Shown here piece by piece: positions 1 through 8,216 of a stretch of 64,000 nucleotides of DNA. The notes beneath the pieces were generated by a model. The model made no database searches and was not told where the DNA came from. It saw only the letters and a list, made by a program, of their open reading frames with translations. Positions within the stretch are counted from its first letter, which is position 1, and each line of letters opens with the position of its first letter. Source of the DNA: Mycobacterium sp. (GTDB taxonomy: Bacteria; Actinomycetota; Actinomycetes; Mycobacteriales; Mycobacteriaceae). Made by a program: the position numbers and the translations under genes. The DNA is taken from assembly GCA_016197405.1 (NCBI GenBank), contig JACPVR010000007.1, forward strand, positions 326,664-390,663. Reading direction: 5' to 3'.

Positions 1-1141
1 TGTGCTCGAACGGTTCGTGCCGGCTGTAGCCGACGCCGCCGTGGATCTGCATGGCGCGGTCGGCGGCCTCGCACACCAGCCGGTTGGCACGGTAGTTGGC
101 CATGGACACCTTGTCGGACACTTCCATGTGGTGGTCGCGGTCGAGATGCCAGGCGGCGTAGTACACCAGTAGTCGAACCATCTGGGCTTCGGTCTGCAGT
201 TCGGCCAGCGGCCACTGCACGGCCTGGTTGACCGACAGTGGTTTACCGAACACCACCCGCTGCCCGGCATACTCGGCTGCGCGGTCGATGCAGTACTGGG
301 CCGCGCCCAGACTGCTGGCGGCCTGGCGAATCCGGTTCTCGTGCAGGAAGGTCTGGCCCACCTCCAGACCGTGGTCGACTTCGCCGAGTACCGCGTCGGC
401 GGGCACCCGGACGTCCTTGAGTTCGACCTCGGCGTGGTCGGTGGGCATGTTGAAGGTCCACCAGTAGAACGGCACCGTGAATCCGGGGGTGTCACACGGC
501 ACCAGGAACGCGGTGATACCCAGCGCCGAGCCGGCCTGTCCCGAGGTGCGGGCGAACACCAGGTCATGGGTGGCGCGATGGACGCCGGTGTTCCATCGCT
601 TGGCGCCGTTGATGACCCATTGGTCACCGACCAGCTCAGCGGTGGTCTCCATCCAGGTGGCATCGGAACCGTGATTGGGTTCGGTGAGACCGAAGGCCAT
701 CGACCGTTCGCCGGTGAGCAGCGCCTCACCCCACTCCTGCTTCTGGGCGTCGGAGCCGAACCGGTCCATCATGATGACCTGCGGGAAGTTGCCGACGATC
801 GACGACTCGTCCTGCAGGTCGTTGTGCAATCCGAGTCCCTTGTGCGCCAGGTGTTCCCGGATGACCGCCATATCGAGATTGCTGCCGTCGCGCCCGCCGA
901 AACGGGACGGCAGCCCGTAGCGCAGCCATCCCGCCGCGTCGGCGCGCCTGCGCATCTCGTCGAGCAGGTCTTCCCAGGCGCGCTGCGGTACACCGCCGTT
1001 CTCCCAGTCGGTGCGGGCGTACTCGCGTCGCTGGTCGAAGTACTGCATGTGCTCGCGTTCCAGCGGTTTGATCTCGGCCTCGATGAAGGCGTCCATCTCG
1101 GCAAGCAGGCCCGGAAGATGTTCGGGCAGCGTGAAATCCAC
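1..1141 (-). CDS. Acyl-CoA dehydrogenase, 3' end cut by window edge
   Basis: Reading the minus strand from a GTG at 1141 gives an uninterrupted frame to the window edge (about 380 codons), beginning with VDFTLPEHLPGLLAEMDAFI and containing the flavin/substrate motifs AFGLTEPNHGSD and the C-terminal MQIHGGVGYSRHEPFEHI typical of the acyl-CoA dehydrogenase family (FAD-dependent alpha,beta-desaturation of acyl-CoA in the cytosol). A GAGAGGA ribosome site lies 6 nt before the GTG. Only the last part is missing, off the left edge. It is the last visible gene of the operon that starts at 6195, 29 nt after the TetR gene. The substrate cannot be told; the operon suggests a branched or ring-derived acyl-CoA (inference). 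Confidence 0.88.
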   Translation of the reverse strand, partial: MDFTLPEHLPGLLAEMDAFIEAEIKPLEREHMQYFDQRREYARTDWENGGVPQRAWEDLLDEMRRRADAAGWLRYGLPSRFGGRDGSNLDMAVIREHLAHKGLGLHNDLQDESSIVGNFPQVIMMDRFGSDAQKQEWGEALLTGERSMAFGLTEPNHGSDATWMETTAELVGDQWVINGAKRWNTGVHRATHDLVFARTSGQAGSALGITAFLVPCDTPGFTVPFYWWTFNMPTDHAEVELKDVRVPADAVLGEVDHGLEVGQTFLHENRIRQAASSLGAAQYCIDRAAEYAGQRVVFGKPLSVNQAVQWPLAELQTEAQMVRLLVYYAAWHLDRDHHMEVSDKVSMANYRANRLVCEAADRAMQIHGGVGYSRHEPFEH

Positions 1142-1170
1142 GGTGATTTCCTCTCGTCTGACACGTCGTG

Positions 1171-1791
1171 CTACGGGCCGTACAGGGTCTTCTTCCAGAT
1201 CGTGGCCAAGGTGCGGATCGCGTCCTCGTCGGTGCTGACCACCCCGAGGGCGGCGGCTTCGGGCCGCAGGTAGACCGTGGTGAAGTTCTCGAAGAGCAGC
1301 GATATCGCCAGTGCGATGTGGTCGGCATCGAGGTCGGCGCCGTATCCCTGCTCCTGGGCGCGCCGCACCGATGCTCGGACGATGTCCATCCCGAACCGGC
1401 GGAACTCGTTCTGCACCGCGGCGAAGCGCTGCTGAGCCGCGCCGAGTTGGGCCACGGCGATCATGATGCCCAGGTTCTGTTTGAAGATGTTCCAGTAACC
1501 GGTGACGGCGGAGGTGAAGAATTCGTCGTCGTCGGGGGATTCGGGCAGTCGCACCGAGATGCCGGAGAGCACGTTGTGCAGAAAGGATTCCGCCAGCACT
1601 GCCAGCAGGTCCTCTTTGTCGTCGAAATAGCGGTAGAAGGCCGCGGAGGATTTCCCGGCCGCCGAGGTGATATCGGCCAGGGTGGTTCCGTGGAAACCGC
1701 GTTCGGCGAACAGCTTGCGTGCGGCCTGCTCGATGGCCTCGCGGGTCTGGCGCCCCTTGGGGGACAGCTCGCCGGTCAGCGGGCGCGTCAT
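1171..1791 (-). CDS. TetR-family transcriptional regulator
   Basis: A 206-residue protein. The N-terminal helix-turn-helix (about residues 14-60) reads TREAIEQAARKLFAERGFHGTTLADI...AAFYRYFDDKEDLL, the classic TetR DNA-binding signature; the C-terminal two thirds would be the ligand-binding/dimer domain. The ATG at 1791 is one base after the TGA of the aldolase gene (TGA-T-ATG), so translation is probably coupled, and the same frame reads on upstream only as a shadow of that gene. A regulator embedded in the middle of a catabolic operon suggests autoregulation, most likely at the dyads in front of the first gene (6210-6243). Ligand unknown; an acyl-CoA or CoA-thioester intermediate is plausible. 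Confidence 0.92.
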   Translation of the reverse strand: MTRPLTGELSPKGRQTREAIEQAARKLFAERGFHGTTLADITSAAGKSSAAFYRYFDDKEDLLAVLAESFLHNVLSGISVRLPESPDDDEFFTSAVTGYWNIFKQNLGIMIAVAQLGAAQQRFAAVQNEFRRFGMDIVRASVRRAQEQGYGADLDADHIALAISLLFENFTTVYLRPEAAALGVVSTDEDAIRTLATIWKKTLYGP

Positions 1792-1792
1792 A

Positions 1793-2698
1793 TCAGGCCA
1801 GGATCCGGTCGCCGGCGCGCAGCAGGGCACTGGGCAGTTCGTGCCCGACCAGCCGTTGCGCCACCGCGGCGGCCTCGATGGCCCGGTTGAGGTCGACGTC
1901 GACGGCGATATCGCTGTCGCGCAACAGATACACCAGGTCCTCGGTGGCGATGTTGCCGCTGGCGCCGGGTGCGAAGGGGCACCCACCGAGTCCGCCGACC
2001 GAGGCATCCAGCCGGGTGATCCCGGACTGCACCGCCGCGAAGGCGCAGGCCAGGCCGGCGCCCCGGGTGTTGTGGAAGTGCGCGCCCAGCGGGAGTCCGT
2101 CGATGACCGGGCGCACCGCGGCGACCAGGGCGCCGACACGGCGCGGGGTGGCGGTGCCGATAGTGTCGGCGATCGCGATTCGGTCGACACCGAGTTCGGT
2201 TGCCGCCGTGGCGATATCGATGACCCGTTGGGGATCGGTCGGACCGTCGAACGGGCAGTCCCACGCGGTGGCGATGATGACCTCGACGGTGGCGCCACCG
2301 TCGTGGGCGATGCGGGCCACATCGGCGATGGCGGCGGTGGCCTCGACGGTGCCGCGACCGACATTGGCCTGACTGTGTGCGTCCGAGGCGGACACCACGT
2401 ACTCGATCGATCCCATTCCGGCGGCGATGGCGCGATTGGCGCCTCCCGGACTGGCCACCAGCGCGGAGAACTCGACGCCGTCGAATCGTTTGAGTTCCTC
2501 GGCGAGTTCGGCGGCATCTGCCAGCGCGGGCACCTTGCGGGGGGAGACGAAGGCTGTCGCCTCGACCTCGCGAACCCCGGTCGCGACGACGGCTTCCAGC
2601 AATTCGACCTTGGCGGCCAGCGGAATCGGGTCCTCGATCTGCAGGCCGTCACGCAGGCACACTTCGCGAATGGTCACGTGGGTGGGTAGCACGGTCAC
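1793..2698 (-). CDS. HMG-CoA lyase-like aldolase (DRE-TIM metallolyase)
   Basis: 301 residues from a GTG at 2698, whose first bases overlap the TGA of the CoA-transferase gene (GTGA). Signature residues of the HMG-CoA lyase family are all visible: the EVCLRDGLQ start motif with the Arg-Asp pair, the metal-binding HxH in GAHFHNTRG, and the active-site cysteine in GGLGGCPFAPGASGN. Length matches the family (about 300). Such enzymes cleave a 3-hydroxy-3-methylacyl-CoA to acetyl-CoA (or a homologue) and a ketoacid. With a CoA-transferase just upstream, the likely job is activation and retro-aldol cleavage of a branched hydroxy-diacid (inference). The true substrate could differ from HMG-CoA. Confidence 0.9.
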   Translation of the reverse strand: MTVLPTHVTIREVCLRDGLQIEDPIPLAAKVELLEAVVATGVREVEATAFVSPRKVPALADAAELAEELKRFDGVEFSALVASPGGANRAIAAGMGSIEYVVSASDAHSQANVGRGTVEATAAIADVARIAHDGGATVEVIIATAWDCPFDGPTDPQRVIDIATAATELGVDRIAIADTIGTATPRRVGALVAAVRPVIDGLPLGAHFHNTRGAGLACAFAAVQSGITRLDASVGGLGGCPFAPGASGNIATEDLVYLLRDSDIAVDVDLNRAIEAAAVAQRLVGHELPSALLRAGDRILA

Positions 2699-3900
2699 AG
2701 GACCCCCTCCTCGTGCAGCGTCGCAAGCTCCTCGGCCGTTCGTCCCAACAACCCGGTGTACACCTCGGCATTGTGCTGGCCGGGCTGCGCCGAGCCGGCG
2801 AACCGCACCGTGCCGGGCGATTCGGACAGCACCGGGACCACCCCGGGGCCCTTGACATTGCGTTGGATGCGCTCGTCCCAATGGTCGGCGATCATGCCGC
2901 GGGACAGCAGCTGCGGGTCGGTGACCACCTCGGCGACGGTGTTGATCGGTCCGCTGATCACACCGGCGGCACTCAGGGTTTCGATGATGTCGCCGGGCGC
3001 CCGCGTGGCCGCCCAGTCGCCGATGATCTTGTCGAGTTCGTCTTGGTTGCGGCCGCGGGCCACATGATTGACGAACCGGTCGTCGTCGGCGAGTTCGGGT
3101 TGCCCCATGGCCGCACAGAGTCGGCGGAACACGGTGTCCTGGTTGGCGGCGATCACCACCCAGCTGCCGTCGGCGCTGCGGTAGATGTTGGACGGCGCGA
3201 TACCCTCCAGCCGGGTGCCCGACGGTCCGCGCACCACACCACCGATGTCGTAATCGGGGATGGTGGATTCCTGTACCGCCAGGCAGGATTCGGTCAGCGC
3301 GGTGTCGACGATCTGGCCCTCGCCGGTGACGGTGCGGCGGTACAGCGCGGCCAGCGCACCCTGGGCGGCGAACATGCCGGCCAGGCTGTCGCCGAGGGAG
3401 AGCGCCAACCGGGGCGGCGGCCCGCCCGGGAAACCGTTCATATGCCGCAGGCCGCTGGCCGCCTCGGCGACCGAGGCGTAGCCGGCCTTGCCGGCCTCCG
3501 GCCCGGTCTGTCCGTAGCCGGAGACGCGGACCAGGATGATGCCGCGGTTGCGTTCGCGCAGCACGTCATAACCGAGGTTCCACTTCTCCAGCGTTCCGGG
3601 CCGGAAGTTCTCGACGATGATGTCGGATTTCTCGACCAGTTCGAGAAACAGCTCGCGGCCCTTGTCCTCGCGCAGGTTGAGGGTGATGGCCTTCTTGTTG
3701 CGGGCATGGACGGTCCAGAAGAAGTGGTGTCCGTCGAGTTCGGCTTGCCCCCAGGTGCGCAACGGATCCGGTGCGCCGGGCGGCTCGATCTTGACGACCT
3801 CGGCGCCCATGTCACCGAGCAGTCGCCCGGCGAACGGCCCGGAGATCAGGGTGCCGACCTCGATGACGCGGATTCCGTCGAGTGCCCCGGTTGCCGTCAC
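2695..3900 (-). CDS. Class III (CaiB/BaiF) CoA-transferase
   Basis: 401 residues from a GTG at 3900 that overlaps the preceding gene's TGA. The N-terminal GIRVIEVGTLISGPFAGRLLGDMGAEVVKIE and the HARNKKAITLNL segment are hallmarks of family III CoA-transferases; Asp171 in SLGDSLAG is in the position of the catalytic aspartate that forms the aspartyl-CoA anhydride. Full family length. It would move CoA between a donor acyl-CoA and a free acid, giving the substrate for the HMG-CoA-lyase-like enzyme encoded next, with which it overlaps by 4 nt. Donor and acceptor cannot be deduced from sequence. Confidence 0.92.
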   Translation of the reverse strand: MTATGALDGIRVIEVGTLISGPFAGRLLGDMGAEVVKIEPPGAPDPLRTWGQAELDGHHFFWTVHARNKKAITLNLREDKGRELFLELVEKSDIIVENFRPGTLEKWNLGYDVLRERNRGIILVRVSGYGQTGPEAGKAGYASVAEAASGLRHMNGFPGGPPPRLALSLGDSLAGMFAAQGALAALYRRTVTGEGQIVDTALTESCLAVQESTIPDYDIGGVVRGPSGTRLEGIAPSNIYRSADGSWVVIAANQDTVFRRLCAAMGQPELADDDRFVNHVARGRNQDELDKIIGDWAATRAPGDIIETLSAAGVISGPINTVAEVVTDPQLLSRGMIADHWDERIQRNVKGPGVVPVLSESPGTVRFAGSAQPGQHNAEVYTGLLGRTAEELATLHEEGVL

Positions 3901-5090
3901 AGCGAAAACCCGTGCCGGTGCAGCCAGTCGGTCACGATGCCGACCGCCTCGCGCAGCGTGCCGCGCTGGTCTGGGCCCGCGTAGTAGTGGTTGGCACCGG
4001 CGATCTCGTGCATCTCCTTGTCAGGATGCCCGAGGGCTTCGAAGATCCGGCGGGTGTGACTCGGCGTGCAGGCATCGTCGGCGAGGTTGCCGATCACCAG
4101 CGCCGGCACCGCGATATCCGGACCGGCCTTGACCGCGTCACCGTTGGCGTCGTCGTAGCTCCACTGCGACAGCCAGCTGCGCAGCGTGCAGAACCGGGCC
4201 AAGCCGACGGGGGAGTTGTTTACCACTTGGGGGTCGCCCAGATAGCACGTGCCGGGAGCGCGGTCATTGGGGTCGACCGTGGTGTCCAGCCAGCGTGGGT
4301 CGGCCATGGTGCCGTGTACGACGAATGCGTACTCGTCATCGGGACGCCCGGCGGCCTTGAGCTCGGCCAGTTTCTCCTTGACCCACTTGGTGATTCGCCG
4401 GTTCCGGGCGATCTGCGCCGCGTGATAGCGCTCCAGGAACTCGGCGGTGTAGGGCGGCTGGTTGGGGTTGTCGGGGTTGTAGAGGTCGAGCTCCGGGTCC
4501 CGCTTGGACGGGTCGGACTCGTCGAGGATGGAGGCGTCCATCCACTCGGTCATGGTTCCGTGCCGGCTGATGTGTGCGGCCAGCAGCATGATGGCGTCGG
4601 CGGGGATGAGCCCCAGGGCGGTCAGGTCGGGGCCGTCGCCCGACGGGCTGGCGGTGACGGTCGGGTGCTGGGCCTGCTGCTGGTAGAACACCGACAACGA
4701 TCCGCCGCCACTCCAGCCGGCCAGCACCACCTTGGCGTAGCCGAGCCGATTCTTGGCGTCTTTGATGCATTCGCCGAGGTCCTCGACGACCTTTTCCATC
4801 AGGAGTGCGGAGTCGGTGCCACGGAAGCGGCTGTTGCAGTAGATGACGTGATGACCGGCGCGGGCCAGGCCGTTGATCATCGGCAGGTAGGCGCCGCCAC
4901 CGATGGGGTGCATGAATACCAGCACGGTGTCGGACGGTTTGTCCTTCGGCTTGAGCAGGTAGCTCTCCAGCACGACCAGCTCGGCGACACCGCCGTACAC
5001 GTCGCGCACAGCCGAATTATTCTGGAAGGCAACGAGATACGGGATGCGCTCGTAGTCGTGCTTGACCGGTGCCTCGGTGGTCTGCGTCAT
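3897..5090 (-). CDS. Alpha/beta hydrolase
   Basis: 397 residues from ATG 5090 (MTQTTEAPVKHDYERI); the frame is open further upstream but only as an antisense shadow, and this ATG sits one base after the TGA of the cupin gene. The nucleophile elbow GWSGGGS, an oxyanion region around VFMHPIGGG, and a late His in GANHYYAG with an Asp in ADDACTP are consistent with an alpha/beta-hydrolase catalytic triad. There is no signal peptide, so it should act in the cytosol. Its place between a dioxygenase-like cupin and a CoA-transferase suggests hydrolysis of an ester, lactone or C-C bond in a ring-cleavage product (inference). Confidence 0.85.
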   Translation of the reverse strand: MTQTTEAPVKHDYERIPYLVAFQNNSAVRDVYGGVAELVVLESYLLKPKDKPSDTVLVFMHPIGGGAYLPMINGLARAGHHVIYCNSRFRGTDSALLMEKVVEDLGECIKDAKNRLGYAKVVLAGWSGGGSLSVFYQQQAQHPTVTASPSGDGPDLTALGLIPADAIMLLAAHISRHGTMTEWMDASILDESDPSKRDPELDLYNPDNPNQPPYTAEFLERYHAAQIARNRRITKWVKEKLAELKAAGRPDDEYAFVVHGTMADPRWLDTTVDPNDRAPGTCYLGDPQVVNNSPVGLARFCTLRSWLSQWSYDDANGDAVKAGPDIAVPALVIGNLADDACTPSHTRRIFEALGHPDKEMHEIAGANHYYAGPDQRGTLREAVGIVTDWLHRHGFSL

Positions 5091-5091
5091 C

Positions 5092-6195
5092 TCAGTGTTG
5101 CCCCAAATCGTTGGCGAGAATCTCTTCGGACGGGATGAGCCGGCGACGGGTGTCGATGGCGATGATCTGCCAGTCGACCCTGTCGTATTGGTCGAACTTG
5201 CGCCGCCCGCGCTCCCTGGCGCTCTCTGGAGCGCCGTGGTGGACTCCCTGCGGCGCATGGCTGATCAGCCCCGGCGGCATCGTGATGCCGTAGATCGAGC
5301 CGCCGTGGAAGAACGCAATCTCGTCGAAGTCGACGTTGCGGTGATACCACGGCGTGCGTTCGGTGCCGGGCACACTCTCGGCCGGTTTGGGCAGGAAGTT
5401 CATCACATAGACGCCGGTGGCCTGCATGAACAGGTGGACTGTCGGCGGCAGGTGGACGCTCTCGGACGTGATGACGGTGTAATCCTCGATGTTGAAGGTG
5501 AACGGGAAGTTGTCGCCGCGCCACCCTTCCACGTCGAGCGGATTATGTAGGTAGAAAAGCGAAGTCGACCCGACCCCGTTGATCGGGGCGTGCATCAGCC
5601 GCACTTCGTACTCGTCGCGGCCGTCATCGTCGATCGGTGCCGGTTCGGGGATGGTGGCCTGCGCGGGGTCGAACGGATGGTGTCTGCCCAGCACGCCCGC
5701 CGGGGGCACCCGGAAATCGTCGGTGGCCTGGATCATCAGCAACGTGGTTTCGCTGTCGGGGATCTGCCGCCAGGTGCAGGCCTTCGGCATGTACACCCAG
5801 TCGCCCTCGCGGTAGTTCAGCGGTCCGAACTCGGTCTCCAGCAGGCCGGACCCCTTGTGCACGAAGAACAGCACATCACCGTCGACGTAGCGGACGAAGA
5901 ACGGCATGGGCTCGGTGCGCCGCGACAGCAGTATCAGGCAGTCCGCGTTGGAGAACATGAGTAGCGGGCTGCCGTTTGCGTCGGTGGAGTCACTGGGCTT
6001 CAGCTCGGTGGACAACACATCTGTGGAGCGCAACGGGCCGACAGACCGGTAGGCCGTGGGGTCGTTGCGGCGGTACATGTTGGCGGTCCGGCCGACGAAG
6101 CCGCCGCGGCCCAGTTCGTCGTCCTTGAGTCCGTCGAGATCGGCGTGGATGCGTTTCGGTGTCTTGCCCTTGCGCAGGTGGACGAACGATTCCAT
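5092..6195 (-). CDS. Homogentisate 1,2-dioxygenase-like cupin protein
   Basis: 367 residues, ATG 6195 with an AGGAG ribosome site 8 nt upstream (complement strand). The protein has the double-cupin layout of homogentisate dioxygenases: an N-terminal cupin with FFVHKGSGLLETEFGPLNYREGDWVYMPK, and a C-terminal metal-site region with WYHRNVDFDE and PQGVHHGAPE, corresponding to the His...Glu...His Fe(II) ligands of HmgA. In HmgA the Glu falls six residues after the first His; here that place is Asp and Glu follows one residue later. First gene of the operon that runs to the window edge; the neighbours are not the usual fumarylacetoacetate pathway, so the substrate may not be homogentisate. Confidence 0.78.
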   Translation of the reverse strand: MESFVHLRKGKTPKRIHADLDGLKDDELGRGGFVGRTANMYRRNDPTAYRSVGPLRSTDVLSTELKPSDSTDANGSPLLMFSNADCLILLSRRTEPMPFFVRYVDGDVLFFVHKGSGLLETEFGPLNYREGDWVYMPKACTWRQIPDSETTLLMIQATDDFRVPPAGVLGRHHPFDPAQATIPEPAPIDDDGRDEYEVRLMHAPINGVGSTSLFYLHNPLDVEGWRGDNFPFTFNIEDYTVITSESVHLPPTVHLFMQATGVYVMNFLPKPAESVPGTERTPWYHRNVDFDEIAFFHGGSIYGITMPPGLISHAPQGVHHGAPESARERGRRKFDQYDRVDWQIIAIDTRRRLIPSEEILANDLGQH

Positions 6196-6209
6196 GCTCT
6201 GGCTCCTGT

Positions 6210-6243
6210 TTTTAGACTGAAACTAAAAGTGACATTAGTTTTA
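6210..6243. promoter_or_regulatory. Overlapping inverted repeats, probable TetR operator/promoter of the cupin operon
   Basis: This AT-rich stretch in the 85-nt gap upstream of the operon holds two perfect dyads that share a middle half-site: TTTTAG (6210-6215) with CTAAAA (6223-6228), and AAACTAA (6220-6226) with TTAGTTT (6235-6241). TetR proteins bind such dyads, and a TetR gene is inside the operon. Binding is inferred. Confidence 0.55.
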
Positions 6244-6280
6244 CTTGCGTGATCGTGTCAACGGCTGACGCGACTGTTTC

Positions 6281-8200
6281 TCAGTGAACGTGGCCGGAAT
6301 CGATGCCCGGCATACCGGGCATCTGCGGCATCGGATCGGCGCTGCCGGGGGCGGGCGCCATCGGGTCGACGACCCGGATCCGGCGCATCATTTCGTGGTC
6401 CTCGTGGTCGAGCATGTGGCAGTGCCACACATATCCCTGCAGGGTGGAGCCGTCGGGGCCGACGAAAGGTGCGTCGGGATCGAAACCCAGCTCGTCGGCC
6501 GTCGGCCAGCGCACCAGGATGCGGGTGATCTGGCCGCGCGGGCACCGGACGGTGTCTTTCCAGCCCATCTCATAGGGCGCCGGTGGTTCCAGGGGGCCGG
6601 TGACATAGTTCTCCGCCGAGGGCGCCCATCGCTCGCCGACGCGGATGTGCATGCCTTCGTCGAGTCCGTACCGCGGGTGGTCGTAGTTCTGCCGCCCGAT
6701 GACGCGAAACTGGATGAGGTGCAGGTGAATTGCGTGGACCTGAATGGTGGCGTCGGTGTTGATGAGGTTCCACTGCTGCACGGTGCCCTGAGGTGCCTGG
6801 TCGATATCGGGGCTGCCGAACATGAGGTTGTCGATATTCATCATGATCCACGACATCACCAGTCCCTTGGTGTAAATGCTGCTGTTGAGGGTGTGATCGA
6901 CGAAGTTCGACGACGGCGGCGTGACTGCAGGCAGGGCCGGAGGCTTTCCCGGCGTCCCGCGCAGCGTCCTGGGGATCGAGGTGAACGTGCCGGGTTCCCC
7001 AGTTGCGATGAACTGCATGACTTCCCGGACCGCGGCGCCACCGGGCATCTGACCGAACAGCGAGATCTGCATCAGGTTGATCATCTCCACGGCGTCACCC
7101 GGGGCGAATCCGGAGAAGTCGACCAGAATGTCGTAACGTTCGCCCGCCGCCATGTCCAGTGCGCCAACCAGGACGGGTTCGTCCAATAGTCCACCGTCGC
7201 TCCCTATGACCCAGAACGGCATGTTGTTGGAGAAGCTGATCCGGTAGTCGTTGAGTTGCGAGGCCTGGATGATGCGGAATCGGTAGACCCCGCGGTCCAC
7301 CATCAGATTCGGCCACGCCTTGCCGTTGACCACGATGACGTCGCCGGCCAGTCCGCCACCCCAGAGGTGCTCGAAAATCGGTGTGCGCACGCTGTTATAG
7401 CGCATCCCGCCGTTGCGGTAGAAGACCTTGTCCGAGATGACCAGTGGGATTTCGTGGTCGCCGGCGGGCAGGCCCAACGGGTTGTCGTCACGTCCGGTGT
7501 CGAACTCGTCCCGAATCCAGTAGGGCGCGGCCAGGCCGGCGTACACGTTGAGTCTGGTCAACCCCATCGAATGGTCGTGGTACCACAGGTTTGTCGCTTC
7601 GAGGTTGTTGGCGAACCGGTAGTCGACGCTTTGTCCCCGGGTCATGCGCGAGGTAGGGAATCCGTCGTCGACCGGACGGTTCGGCGCGCCGTGTAAGTGG
7701 ATTACCAGTGGAGGATCGGCGGCATCCTGCTTGCTGGCGCCGTGCACCCGGGGGTCGATGTATTCGGCCAGGATGTGGGTGCCGAGCTCGTTGACGAAAG
7801 TCGTGACGGTGTCCTCGTCACGGTGTGCCTCGATGATCGGGCCGAGGTGGCTGACACCGTCGAATCCCCAGCTGCGCGCCGGCGGCATGTCGCGATGGAA
7901 CTGATGGCTGCTCTCGGCCGCGACGATGCGGCCACCGAGCGGCCGTCGCGGCAGCATCGGGAGGTCGTCGACGTACTTCGCGAGTTTGGGTGACTGGAAG
8001 CTGACGATGGAGTAGTCGGGCAGCGACGGCTGATCGTGTTCGGTCGACGGCCAGTAGGGCGCGTCGTCTGCGCGGGCGGGCCTGCCGAACGCCACGGATG
8101 CGAAAAGGCTGCCCGCGCCCATGGCCGTCGTCGTCAACATTCGGCGTCTGCTGATCTTTGGATCGGACTCCTGGAAATGTGCCACACCCTTCCGTACCAC
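6281..8200 (-). CDS. Tat-exported multicopper oxidase
   Basis: About 639 residues. After a short N-terminal part comes a twin-arginine signal (ISRRRMLTTTAMGAGSLFASVAFG...ARADD), so the enzyme is exported folded. All copper motifs are present: HLHG, WYHDHS, HAIHLHL and the C-terminal WHCHMLDHEDHEMM carrying type 1/2/3 ligands. The C-terminus is rich in Met and His. The family oxidises Cu(I), metals or phenols with reduction of oxygen to water. Divergent from copC-copD, which supports copper detoxification. The start is uncertain: GTG 8200 fits a leaderless transcript from TACCAT (8211-8206), GTG 8185 is the alternative. The open frame further upstream runs into copC and is unlikely to be used. 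Confidence 0.9.
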   Translation of the reverse strand: MVRKGVAHFQESDPKISRRRMLTTTAMGAGSLFASVAFGRPARADDAPYWPSTEHDQPSLPDYSIVSFQSPKLAKYVDDLPMLPRRPLGGRIVAAESSHQFHRDMPPARSWGFDGVSHLGPIIEAHRDEDTVTTFVNELGTHILAEYIDPRVHGASKQDAADPPLVIHLHGAPNRPVDDGFPTSRMTRGQSVDYRFANNLEATNLWYHDHSMGLTRLNVYAGLAAPYWIRDEFDTGRDDNPLGLPAGDHEIPLVISDKVFYRNGGMRYNSVRTPIFEHLWGGGLAGDVIVVNGKAWPNLMVDRGVYRFRIIQASQLNDYRISFSNNMPFWVIGSDGGLLDEPVLVGALDMAAGERYDILVDFSGFAPGDAVEMINLMQISLFGQMPGGAAVREVMQFIATGEPGTFTSIPRTLRGTPGKPPALPAVTPPSSNFVDHTLNSSIYTKGLVMSWIMMNIDNLMFGSPDIDQAPQGTVQQWNLINTDATIQVHAIHLHLIQFRVIGRQNYDHPRYGLDEGMHIRVGERWAPSAENYVTGPLEPPAPYEMGWKDTVRCPRGQITRILVRWPTADELGFDPDAPFVGPDGSTLQGYVWHCHMLDHEDHEMMRRIRVVDPMAPAPGSADPMPQMPGMPGIDSGHVH

Positions 8201-8211
8201 ACCGTATGGTA
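8195..8211. promoter_or_regulatory. Shared divergent promoter/operator between multicopper oxidase and copC
   Basis: The segment is an inverted repeat, TACCA (8195-8199) and TGGTA (8207-8211). It also contains overlapping -10 boxes on opposite strands: TATGGT at 8205-8210 (+), 6 nt before copC ATG 8217, and TACCAT at 8211-8206 (-), 5 nt before the oxidase GTG 8200. Only about 16 nt separate the two genes, so both promoters must use the same bases. A copper-responsive repressor is a reasonable guess but is not shown by the sequence. Confidence 0.5.
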
Positions 8212-8216
8212 TGGAA

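Noticed and set aside
341..1273. 310-codon plus-strand open frame at the left edge
   Set aside because: Antisense to the acyl-CoA dehydrogenase, whose minus-strand frame contains the real family motifs.
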